Assembly (NCBI GenBank): GCA_945897085.1
Contig: CAMDEU010000007.1
Location: forward strand, 1 to 48,075
DNA from: Spirosoma fluviale
GTDB taxonomy: Bacteria > Bacteroidota > Bacteroidia > Cytophagales > Cyclobacteriaceae
Length of the DNA stretch: 48,075 bases
Direction of reading: 5' to 3'
Part shown: one piece after another, positions 20,623 to 28,079 of the stretch
Position numbering within the stretch: the stretch's first letter is position 1
Layout of the letters: every line of letters starts with the position of its first letter
The notes under the pieces: generated by a model
Database searches by the model: none
Told to the model about the DNA's origin: nothing
The model's input: only the letters and a program-made list of their open reading frames with translations
Made by a program: the position numbers and the translations under genes

Positions 20623-21306
20623 ATGGAAGCAAAAAAGACTCCTAAAGCTGACTTGAACAAAAGTGTAGGTATGTTTACCAACTTGGGTCTTGCAGTAGCA
20701 GTTGGTCTCACTCTTGTTGCTTTCGAATACAAGTCTTATGACGATAGCGCTTTAAAAGATTTAGGCGCTGTATCAGACAGTTTCGAAGACATTTTAGATG
20801 TGCCCATCACTCAACAGCCGCCGCCACCACCACCACCACCACCAATGGAGCAGCCTGTAATCCAAGAGATTCCAGATGAGGTGAAAATCGAAGAAAAAAT
20901 CGATGTGAACTTTGACATGAACGTTAAAGAAACCACGGTAATCAAAGAAGTTGCCATCAAAGAGGTAGTAATCGAGGAAGAAAAAGCCGATGTTATCTTT
21001 GACGTAGTAGAAACACAGCCTAACCCTCCTGGGGGAATGTCTGGCTGGAACAAATATCTTTCTGACAACCTAAAGTATCCAACCCAAGCTAGAAGAATGG
21101 GCGTAGAAGGTACAGTAATTGTGGTTTTCGTTATTAACACCGATGGATCCATTCAAGACGTTGAAGTTTTGAGAGGTATCGGAGGAGGTTGCGATGAGGA
21201 AGCAGTAAAAATCGTTAAAGCCGCTCCTAAGTGGGATCCGGGTAAGCAAAGAGGTAAGGCAGTTCGTACGCGAATGAGACTACCTATCCGATTCAAACTA
21301 AGCTAA
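20623..21306 (+). CDS. Energy transducer TonB
   Basis: 227 residues with the standard TonB order: a short cytoplasmic N-terminus, one transmembrane helix (about 17-34, MFTNLGLAVAVGLTLVAFEY), a periplasmic spacer with nine consecutive prolines (66-74) and an acidic/Val-rich stretch, and a C-terminal TonB domain (about 145-227) with LKYPTQARRMGVEGTVIVVF, IGGGCDEEAVKIVKAAPKW and RMRLPIRFKLS. It transmits proton-motive force from ExbBD to outer-membrane TonB-dependent transporters such as SusC-like porters. exbB/exbD are not in the window. Bacteroidota carry many TonB paralogues, so I do not assign a symbol. It has its own likely promoter and a strong terminator. Confidence 0.93.
   Translation: MEAKKTPKADLNKSVGMFTNLGLAVAVGLTLVAFEYKSYDDSALKDLGAVSDSFEDILDVPITQQPPPPPPPPPMEQPVIQEIPDEVKIEEKIDVNFDMNVKETTVIKEVAIKEVVIEEEKADVIFDVVETQPNPPGGMSGWNKYLSDNLKYPTQARRMGVEGTVIVVFVINTDGSIQDVEVLRGIGGGCDEEAVKIVKAAPKWDPGKQRGKAVRTRMRLPIRFKLS
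20824..20844 (+). repeat. (CCA)7 trinucleotide repeat inside tonB
   Basis: Seven perfect CCA units directly after two CCG codons encode most of the nine-proline tract. Copy-number changes would keep the reading frame and alter only the length of the polyproline rod. Confidence 0.95.
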
Positions 21307-21307
21307 T

Positions 21308-21339
21308 AAAAAGACCCGATTGAATCGGGTCTTTTTTTT
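21308..21339 (+). terminator. Rho-independent terminator of tonB
   Basis: A perfect 13-bp inverted repeat, AAAAAGACCCGAT / ATCGGGTCTTTTT with loop TGA, is followed by more T residues. It begins 2 nt after the tonB stop codon. Confidence 0.9.
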
Positions 21340-21377
21340 GTGCGTTTTACTCCGGATTTATCCCTTTAAAAAATAGA

Positions 21378-21415
21378 ATCAAAAAGGCCCCGCATATGTG
21401 CGGGGCCTTTTTGAT
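21378..21415. terminator. Bidirectional terminator between tonB and yicC
   Basis: A perfect 17-bp inverted repeat (left arm 21378-21394, right arm 21399-21415, loop TATG) has a GGCCCCGCA core flanked by A5 and T5, so it can terminate from either side. Its right edge touches the yicC stop codon on the minus strand, so it mainly serves the minus-strand operon and backs up the tonB terminator. Confidence 0.9.
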
Positions 21416-22293
21416 TACAGCACATTTAAAGATTGTTCCTTTATTTTCTCTAGCTCATCCTTCATTTGGATTACTAATTTTTGGATGCCGGCATCGTTGG
21501 CCTTTGAACCGATGGTATTGATCTCTCTCCCTATTTCCTGGCTGATAAAACCAAGCTTCTTCCCTTGACTTACCTCAGTTTCCATGGACTTGGAAAAGTA
21601 GTCTAGGTGGGTATCCAATCGCACTAGCTCTTCGTTGATGTCTATTTTTTCAAAATAATAAATCAATTCTTGCTCAAACCGATTCGCATCAAAGGCATGT
21701 TCGTCCATCCATTGCGAGAAGTGTCCACGTATCCTAGATTGAATTTTTTCCTTTCGCACTGGTTCCTCTACTTTGATGGCCTGCCATCCCTGTCGGATTA
21801 GGTCAATGTTTTCCTGCAATTTGACAAAAAGAGCTGCTCCCTCGTCCACACGGAATGCCTCACAGCGAATCAATGCTTCTTCTAGAACTAACTTCACCTG
21901 ATTCCAGTCGTCAGTATCCTCTCGATCTAGGGTCGTGCTCACCATCACCTGGGGAGCTTGTAGTGCTAGTTTAAACAAATCAGTAGACTTCTCCCCCACA
22001 GACGCTGCAAGGTGCTCAAAAGTAGCATAATAGGTTTTGAACAGATCCTCATTGAGCTGAATGGGTAAGCTCTGGTTTCCCTTAATCAAAAAATCTATCG
22101 AGACACTGACTTTACCACGGTCTAAAATGGTCTGCACCCGATTTCTGATTTCAGCCTCCTTATCTGCAAATTGTCTTGGACTCCGAATGGAAAGGTCTAG
22201 CATTTTAGAGTTGAGCGTGCGGACTTCTACTTGGATGACCAGGTGCTCATTCTCAAATCCGGCTACCCCGTAGCCAGTCATGGATTTGATCAT
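21415..22293 (-). CDS. YicC/YloC family endoribonuclease
   Basis: 292 residues, typical YicC length. The N-terminus MIKSMTGYG and the adjoining EVRTLNSKMLDLSIRSPRQF are the family signature. The C-terminal DUF1732 part has FEQELIYYFEKIDINEELVRLDTHLDYF and KKLGFISQEIGREINTIGSKAND. E. coli YicC is reported to take part in small-RNA decay and to have endoribonuclease activity. The usual Bacteroidota neighbours gmk and nadD are not downstream; instead the gene ends at a bidirectional terminator. It starts 11 nt after the barrel-fusion gene, so is probably co-transcribed with it. Confidence 0.93.
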   Translation of the reverse strand: MIKSMTGYGVAGFENEHLVIQVEVRTLNSKMLDLSIRSPRQFADKEAEIRNRVQTILDRGKVSVSIDFLIKGNQSLPIQLNEDLFKTYYATFEHLAASVGEKSTDLFKLALQAPQVMVSTTLDREDTDDWNQVKLVLEEALIRCEAFRVDEGAALFVKLQENIDLIRQGWQAIKVEEPVRKEKIQSRIRGHFSQWMDEHAFDANRFEQELIYYFEKIDINEELVRLDTHLDYFSKSMETEVSQGKKLGFISQEIGREINTIGSKANDAGIQKLVIQMKDELEKIKEQSLNVL

Positions 22294-22304
22294 ACGATTA
22301 AGCT

Positions 22305-25300
22305 TTAGAAATTATACCCCAAAGTAAAGTAAAATTTCAAGTCTTCGGTTTTATAATTTCGAACGGGCCTAGCTACATCAAATTTGATGTAATAATTCAT
22401 CAGCACTGTTCGTAAGCCAGCCCCATAGCTTTGAAGCCAAGGGTTGTTGAAATTATTCAATACAATCACAAAAGGAGATCCACTGGTATTGATCACTTCT
22501 GTATTCTGATCATTGACCTTTTCCCAAGGTGCAGCATCGTTCCATGCAGAGCCTACATCATAGAAACCCACGAGCTGAAAGTTTTTTACAAAATTGGAAG
22601 TAATTGTTCCGCGCGTCAAATAGGAAAATAAGGGGAGCCTCAATTCGGTAGAAAAAGTAAGTGCATTTCTCCCTCGGATCTCATCGTAATCAAAACCTCT
22701 TAGATCTATAAAATCAGCAAAAAGCAAGTTGGAATTCTCAATCCCATTTGGATTTCGAACTGGTGATGGCTCAGGCCGGTTGGCAGGTGGGCTGTAGAAA
22801 CTATTAAACATCCAATTGTCCATCCCTCCTACCAAGTACGTTTGTGGGTTTGATCCCATAAATGAACCAAAGTAGAATTTGGAAGCAAGAACAATGTTTT
22901 TGTGTATTTTCTGGTAATTCCGGAGGTCAACATACAGGTTACTGAAAGAACGATCCCCGTAATTCAGCCCTTGGTAGTGCTGAAAACCCACCTTGCCTTT
23001 GGTACCAGTAAAGGAATACAAGCCCATAGGTTCGGTTCGGTCATACACATATTCTACCTTTCCTCCAGCATAGGAAACTTGCAATTGATTTAATTCAGGT
23101 ATTTTGCTGTATATCAACGAATCCTCATTCAGGTTGAAATACTGCGTTTTGGCTAAAAAAGGGGCTGCGTACACGCGAGAGTGAATCGTGAGTGGATAGG
23201 AAACTCCTGCCTCCGTTTTGGTAAGCACGTATTTCTGGAAACTAAAGTCTCCATCTGTTACTCGGAGTGTTTTTCGGTCGTACCTGCCTCGGAAGTCAAG
23301 TCGCGATTTTAGGTATTCGTATTCAAACCAGATATCTCCGCCAGAATCAAAGTCCAAGGAGGTCATGATCCCTCCCATAAAGAGGTGATTATCCAATATA
23401 TCGGTCATCTTGCCTTGAAGGCTTATACCAAAGCCGCGAAGAGGATCTACCACAAAACGGGAATTGATATGGTTGGTAAAGAATTCAGTTTCCATGGCTC
23501 GAGGCCCTGAAACCATCTTTTGTAAATTTTGCTTACGGAAGGTTTCCAATAGATTAGTCTTCCCTCCATCGGTATTGGCTGCCACTGCACCAGTTGTAGA
23601 TTGAATTTTGGCAGGAATAGTATCAAAAGTATAGTTTTCGGTATTCACCCCTCTTCTGGTTTCAAATCGCAGTCGATCGGTGGTCAAGGAAGAAGTTTTT
23701 TGAGAAATGGTATCCAGGGAAGGAATAGGAACCACAAGTTCAGGACCTGCTTGCTGTTCCTGCTTGGCTCGAGTAGCTTGCTGCGTTTTGGCCTCAAGGA
23801 TCCTTCGCGCAGCAAGGCGTTCGTTTAATTCTTTCGCTTGAGCCAATTGAATCCTAGGCGTACTTGGAGTAAATTGATCCACACCCAAATAGGAGTCTAT
23901 AAAAAGCTCGGATTCTTTTCCATTCCGTACAGCATAGGCTACCTTATTCATTCTAGAATTCACATCAAACACTTCGATGCTCGTATCAAAGGCAGAAATC
24001 TGGGTAGAAACCTGGTTTCCAATATTATGCTTCATTAGATTGGATATCCCACTCAAATCACTCAAAAAAACTAGGTTGTTGGAATTGAGCATTCTAGGAC
24101 GCGTATTTTTACTATTCGCGTTAGTCAGCTTTGTATTTACAGTGGTGTCCTTTAGAATCTGAATTCTATAAAGATTGTATTGCTCTGGAAAATTGGTTAA
24201 AACTGGTGCTTTCTGCATGACAGAGTCGGGCAATTCCAAAAAATTACTGGAATAAATAATCGTCGAATCATTTAGAAAAACAGGGGTGAGCTCGTCAAAA
24301 ACATTGTCCGTTAGGCGATTTCCCTGCCCTCTTACATTCAGTGTGTAGAGATCTGTCTTGCCATTAGAAATAGCAGAAAGAACCATATTCCTCCCAGATT
24401 CATTAAAGTCAAAACTCAGAATTTGAGTGATATTACGCAGAAAAACCTTGTCTTGCGAGGAGCCATCCAAGGAGAGTTGTCTCAAGGTGGTAAAGCCACG
24501 CTTGAATGTGGCGATCGCTAAAGTGGCTGAATCCCTCCAAGCAATTACTGGCGCATGCAAGTTGGGCGGGAGCTCCTCGTGCTTAGATCCACCCTGATAG
24601 ATCCGCTGTTCTTGCCCTGAGGTAAGTTCACGGACCCAAACCGTAGCTTTGCCCGCATTGTTGAGCACATAGGCTAGATGGATGCCATCTGGGCTAAACT
24701 TCACGTCGGTGATCGCTCCATCTACGCGAGAAGAAGTGCTGGCAATGGAATTTTTTGAATCTAAGGTTTTGAAACTGCTGTAAACCGGCTCATTGACTTT
24801 TAAATAGAATTGCTGCCAATCGGTGAGAAATGATTTGATATTGACACCAATTGTATTGGCAACGCTATTTTCCTCACTTCTATTGATTCGAGAAAGGTTG
24901 AGGATGCTGGAAACATATCTCCTCCCATATTTTTCTGAAATGTAATTCCAGATGGACTGCCCAATAAGGCCAGCCTCCAAATCAGTCAGCGTATGGAGCT
25001 TAGGGTTAGGGGTATTTTTAAGGTATCGGCGGATGTAATCGTCCATTTCCCTACTCCAGCCCTTGGCAAGGTAAAGCGCAATCCCATCTACATACCAATC
25101 TGGAAAATTAGTGATCAGATTGGCTTGAAAAGCATCGGCAACGGAAGCTCCATACAGCATCTCACGGACAATGACCTTGGAGGTGGCAAAAAGTAAATCC
25201 TGTTTAAACAAATCCATACGCCCTTTGAAAGCTACCTCTGCGACAAGACGAGTAAACTTGGTTTGTCCCTCTTCGGTATACTGCTCCACATTGAGATCTA

Positions 25301-25610
25301 AGTTGCTCTGAAGGCGCTCTTCCGGTGAATTGTACAGGTATATTCGGGGCTTGGTGTAGGCTACATAGCCAATATTTTGAGTCAACTTATTAAATTCGGA
25401 CTCTAAAAACTCAATTGCCATCTTGGCATTCACTCCACCTTTATCGTAGTAGTACACTTCAAAATTGGATGAAGTATAATAATACCATTTAAACTCCTTG
25501 TGCTGAACCCGGTTTTTACCGAAGCGCTCTTGGTCAAATTGAGCCCATGCTTCCGTCACGCCGCCAAGGAGGATGATTAAAAAAAGGTATCGAAATACAC
25601 GCATTCGCAT
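22305..25610 (-). CDS. Pseudo-peptidase / TolB-type propeller / BamA-like outer-membrane barrel fusion
   Basis: About 1,101 residues, numbered from the ATG at 25610 (a second ATG lies at 25604, and a TTG at 25616). In order: a signal peptide (ends ...EAWAQ, about residue 24); a peptidase-MA-like domain (about 30-260) with the expected PDWYVDGIALY but REMLY where HExxH belongs; a PD40/TolB-type beta-propeller (about 280-640; DVKFSPDGIHLAYVLNN, ...LSFDFNESGRNMVLS); a Gln/Ala/Arg-rich linker; and a C-terminal strand-rich barrel (about 740-1101) with GGMDNWMFNSFY, LRGFDYDEIRGRNALTFSTELRLPLF and a terminal Phe, as in surface-antigen/BamA-type barrels. Such proteins are often labelled TolB or biopolymer transporter Tol. 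I infer an outer-membrane location with the propeller in the periplasm; function unknown. It starts 21-22 nt after the oxidoreductase gene. Confidence 0.75.
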   Translation of the reverse strand: MRMRVFRYLFLIILLGGVTEAWAQFDQERFGKNRVQHKEFKWYYYTSSNFEVYYYDKGGVNAKMAIEFLESEFNKLTQNIGYVAYTKPRIYLYNSPEERLQSNLDLNVEQYTEEGQTKFTRLVAEVAFKGRMDLFKQDLLFATSKVIVREMLYGASVADAFQANLITNFPDWYVDGIALYLAKGWSREMDDYIRRYLKNTPNPKLHTLTDLEAGLIGQSIWNYISEKYGRRYVSSILNLSRINRSEENSVANTIGVNIKSFLTDWQQFYLKVNEPVYSSFKTLDSKNSIASTSSRVDGAITDVKFSPDGIHLAYVLNNAGKATVWVRELTSGQEQRIYQGGSKHEELPPNLHAPVIAWRDSATLAIATFKRGFTTLRQLSLDGSSQDKVFLRNITQILSFDFNESGRNMVLSAISNGKTDLYTLNVRGQGNRLTDNVFDELTPVFLNDSTIIYSSNFLELPDSVMQKAPVLTNFPEQYNLYRIQILKDTTVNTKLTNANSKNTRPRMLNSNNLVFLSDLSGISNLMKHNIGNQVSTQISAFDTSIEVFDVNSRMNKVAYAVRNGKESELFIDSYLGVDQFTPSTPRIQLAQAKELNERLAARRILEAKTQQATRAKQEQQAGPELVVPIPSLDTISQKTSSLTTDRLRFETRRGVNTENYTFDTIPAKIQSTTGAVAANTDGGKTNLLETFRKQNLQKMVSGPRAMETEFFTNHINSRFVVDPLRGFGISLQGKMTDILDNHLFMGGIMTSLDFDSGGDIWFEYEYLKSRLDFRGRYDRKTLRVTDGDFSFQKYVLTKTEAGVSYPLTIHSRVYAAPFLAKTQYFNLNEDSLIYSKIPELNQLQVSYAGGKVEYVYDRTEPMGLYSFTGTKGKVGFQHYQGLNYGDRSFSNLYVDLRNYQKIHKNIVLASKFYFGSFMGSNPQTYLVGGMDNWMFNSFYSPPANRPEPSPVRNPNGIENSNLLFADFIDLRGFDYDEIRGRNALTFSTELRLPLFSYLTRGTITSNFVKNFQLVGFYDVGSAWNDAAPWEKVNDQNTEVINTSGSPFVIVLNNFNNPWLQSYGAGLRTVLMNYYIKFDVARPVRNYKTEDLKFYFTLGYNF

Positions 25611-25631
25611 TTCCAACGATAGAGTTAGGTT

Positions 25632-26681
25632 TTAAATATACTTAAAATACCGTGAGATCGATACTTCCTCTGGTAGAGGTTGATCTTCTAGAAGAAAATC
25701 TCGCATGACCGCACTAAAATAAGGAACTAAAGATACTCCCTTAGCGCCAAATCCATTAAAGATGTAAACGCTTTGTGCTTCAGGATGTTTTCCTAAAAAT
25801 GGTTTTCTGTCTTTTGTCGCAGGGCGAATCCCCACCTTATGCACACAAACCTCTTGAACAGGCACACGAACGACTTCAGTTAATTTATCCAATAGCTCTT
25901 TTTGGGCTGTTGCTGTCGGTCCTAACTCCAAATCATGCCAAGTATAGGTTGAACCAACCCTGAAATTTCCATTTGCCAAAGGCACGCGAAAAACTCCCCG
26001 ATTGACAATATAAGGTGGGGAAAAATCCTGCTTCAGTTCTAAAATCTCTCCCTTAACCGGCGCGAAAGGTAAAAATGAAAAAAATCGTGAGCGCATCGCA
26101 CCCAAACCATTGCAATAAATGAGTGCCTTGGCCTTGATCTGCCCATAGCTCCAGCTTCCCTCACTTTCCTGTACCAATTTTTCTTCCTTGAACTCTTCCT
26201 CAAATAATCTATTCCCGAAATAAGTCGCCATCCCCTCCAAAAAAGTAGGGATGTCTAGCCATCCAGAAAGCTGAAGCATCACCCCTCCAAAAGGATCTTT
26301 GAGGTTTGCATGCTGACTCTCGATTTCAATTTTTTGAACAAAAGGCTGTATTGCAGGATCACTCGAATGTCCCATCCATTCATTTTGCTCTTCAATGGAT
26401 AGGAAAGGACGATAAATGGGTTGGAGGGTGAGAAATTTTTTTCCCGTCACCTCCTCCAACTCTTGGTAAAATGGAGCAATCACGGGAAATAAGAGTTCCC
26501 CCTTCCAGGTTTTGACCATTTTCCTTCCAGTAACAGGATTGAATAAACCGGCCGCCACCTGGCTACTTTGGTTCCTTGCCGGCTGATCCAGTAGCACCAC
26601 TTTTTTACCTTCTTGAATTAATCGATAGGCCAAGGCAGAGCCAGCCAATCCTTGTCCAATGATTAAAAAATCAATTTCCAT
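25632..26681 (-). CDS. FAD-dependent oxidoreductase, DAO family
   Basis: 349 residues. The N-terminal Rossmann motif FLIIGQGLAGSALAYRLIQEGKKVVLLD binds FAD. The middle contains SSQVAAGLFNPVTGRKMVKTW, typical of D-amino-acid-oxidase/glycine-oxidase-like (DAO) enzymes, and the C-terminus has GIRPATKDRKPFLGKHPE and YIFNGFGAKGVSLVP. That combination also resembles the C-terminal oxidase module of MnmC, but there is no methyltransferase half, so I do not name it MnmC. It is the first gene of a minus-strand group with the barrel fusion and yicC. Only 55 nt separate its ATG from the divergent MBL gene's start. Confidence 0.8.
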   Translation of the reverse strand: MEIDFLIIGQGLAGSALAYRLIQEGKKVVLLDQPARNQSSQVAAGLFNPVTGRKMVKTWKGELLFPVIAPFYQELEEVTGKKFLTLQPIYRPFLSIEEQNEWMGHSSDPAIQPFVQKIEIESQHANLKDPFGGVMLQLSGWLDIPTFLEGMATYFGNRLFEEEFKEEKLVQESEGSWSYGQIKAKALIYCNGLGAMRSRFFSFLPFAPVKGEILELKQDFSPPYIVNRGVFRVPLANGNFRVGSTYTWHDLELGPTATAQKELLDKLTEVVRVPVQEVCVHKVGIRPATKDRKPFLGKHPEAQSVYIFNGFGAKGVSLVPYFSAVMRDFLLEDQPLPEEVSISRYFKYI

Positions 26682-26736
26682 GTCCTAAATTAAGCCCATA
26701 ATTCTTTACTTTGCTTTAATCTCTTTGACTTTTCAC

Positions 26737-27390
26737 ATGCTTCACATCAAGTGCTTCACTTTCAACCCTTTTCAAGAGAATACCTACCTCCTTTACGATG
26801 AGGAGAGCGTTGCCACGCTGATTGATCCAGGTTGCTACACTCAAGAAGAAAGAAGTGAATTAGAAGCATTTATCCAGGTGGAGGGCTTGCAAGTCACCCA
26901 ACTGTTGAATACACACTGTCATATCGATCATGTGCTTGGTAATGCCTGGGCCATGGACCGATTTCAAATCTCCTTACAAATTCATGCCTTGGAAGTTCCG
27001 GTCCTGAAATCAGTGGAAGTGTATGCGCCCAACTATGGCTTTCGAGACTATGTTTCGTCTACGGCAAGCTCATTCCTAATAGAAGGTCAAGAAATTCAGG
27101 TCGGCAAAGAAAAATTAAGCTGCCTTTTCGTTCCAGGACATGCACCAGGGCACTTGGCGTTCTACCATGAAGCTAGCAAGCGCTGCATTGCAGGTGACAC
27201 ACTATTTCGAGGGAGTATTGGCCGCACCGACTTGCCGGGCGGTAACCCGTCTCTGCTTTTGGAAAAGATCAAATCCCAACTATTTGTGCTACCTGAAGAA
27301 ACCATTGTTTTTCCAGGCCATGGCCCAGAAACAAGCATTGGTTATGAGAAAAAAAACAACCCATTTGTAGGTCTAAAAGCACACTCATGA
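26737..27390 (+). CDS. MBL-fold metallo-hydrolase (glyoxalase II-like)
   Basis: About 217 residues from the ATG at 26737; a TTG at 26725 would add four residues. The metallo-beta-lactamase motifs are complete: THCHIDH (H60, H62, D64, H65), GHAPGH, AGDTLFRGSIGRTDLPGG and PGHGPET. This pattern belongs to the small YcbL/glyoxalase-II-like subgroup that hydrolyses thioesters such as S-lactoylglutathione; the true substrate here is unknown. It is the first of five coupled genes and overlaps pssA by 4 nt. Confidence 0.88.
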   Translation: MLHIKCFTFNPFQENTYLLYDEESVATLIDPGCYTQEERSELEAFIQVEGLQVTQLLNTHCHIDHVLGNAWAMDRFQISLQIHALEVPVLKSVEVYAPNYGFRDYVSSTASSFLIEGQEIQVGKEKLSCLFVPGHAPGHLAFYHEASKRCIAGDTLFRGSIGRTDLPGGNPSLLLEKIKSQLFVLPEETIVFPGHGPETSIGYEKKNNPFVGLKAHS

Positions 27391-28079
27391 ACCTAAAAGC
27401 ACAGCTCCCCAACTTCATCACGCTACTGAATCTCCTTTCTGGAGTCATGGGAATCATTTGGGTTCTAGAAGGAGAGCTGCTCTACGGGGCTTACTTTGTG
27501 CTCCTCTCTGCAACTTTTGACTTTTTTGATGGCTTTGCAGCCCGATCATTGAAGGTTCAAAGTGACATGGGGAAAGAGTTGGACTCTTTGGCTGATGTGG
27601 TATCCTTTGGCGTATTGCCAGGAATCCTCTTGTATACCCTCACCAAGACACAAACTGATTCTCAATTTCTTCCTTTCCTTTGCCTGATCATCCCCTTGTT
27701 GTCTGCTTATAGACTTGCTAAATTCAATCTGGATACCCGTCAAAGCGATCGATTTATTGGCTTGCCTACTCCTGCGAGTGCACTGTTCCTAACCACCCTT
27801 CCACACCTGGCTGCCAAATGGCCTGAGATGGCCACCTGGCTAAACAGCCCCATAGCACTGGTAGTGATTGCTTGGATTACTAGTTTACTCTTGGTTGCAG
27901 AACTTCCACTGATTGCTTTAAAGTTTAAAAATTCCAGCTTAACAGACAATTCATACCGGTATGGATTGCTAGTTATCGGGGCAGTTTGCTTGATTTGGCT
28001 TCAGCTTGCTGGCATTCCCTTGGTGATTCTTGCCTACCTCCTACTATCAGGGATTGAAAACGTTTTTAGTAAAAAATGA
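27387..28079 (+). CDS. pssA: CDP-diacylglycerol--serine O-phosphatidyltransferase
   Basis: 230 residues with seven or eight predicted membrane segments. The CDP-alcohol phosphotransferase signature is exact: D45-FF-D48-G49-FAAR ... G62-KEL-D66-SLA-D70, and the flanking VVSFGVLPG is typical of PssA type II. It makes phosphatidylserine, precursor of phosphatidylethanolamine, in the inner membrane. The psd decarboxylase gene is not here. It overlaps the MBL gene and porU by 4 nt each (ATGA), so all are probably translated in a coupled fashion. Confidence 0.93.
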   Translation: MNLKAQLPNFITLLNLLSGVMGIIWVLEGELLYGAYFVLLSATFDFFDGFAARSLKVQSDMGKELDSLADVVSFGVLPGILLYTLTKTQTDSQFLPFLCLIIPLLSAYRLAKFNLDTRQSDRFIGLPTPASALFLTTLPHLAAKWPEMATWLNSPIALVVIAWITSLLLVAELPLIALKFKNSSLTDNSYRYGLLVIGAVCLIWLQLAGIPLVILAYLLLSGIENVFSKK

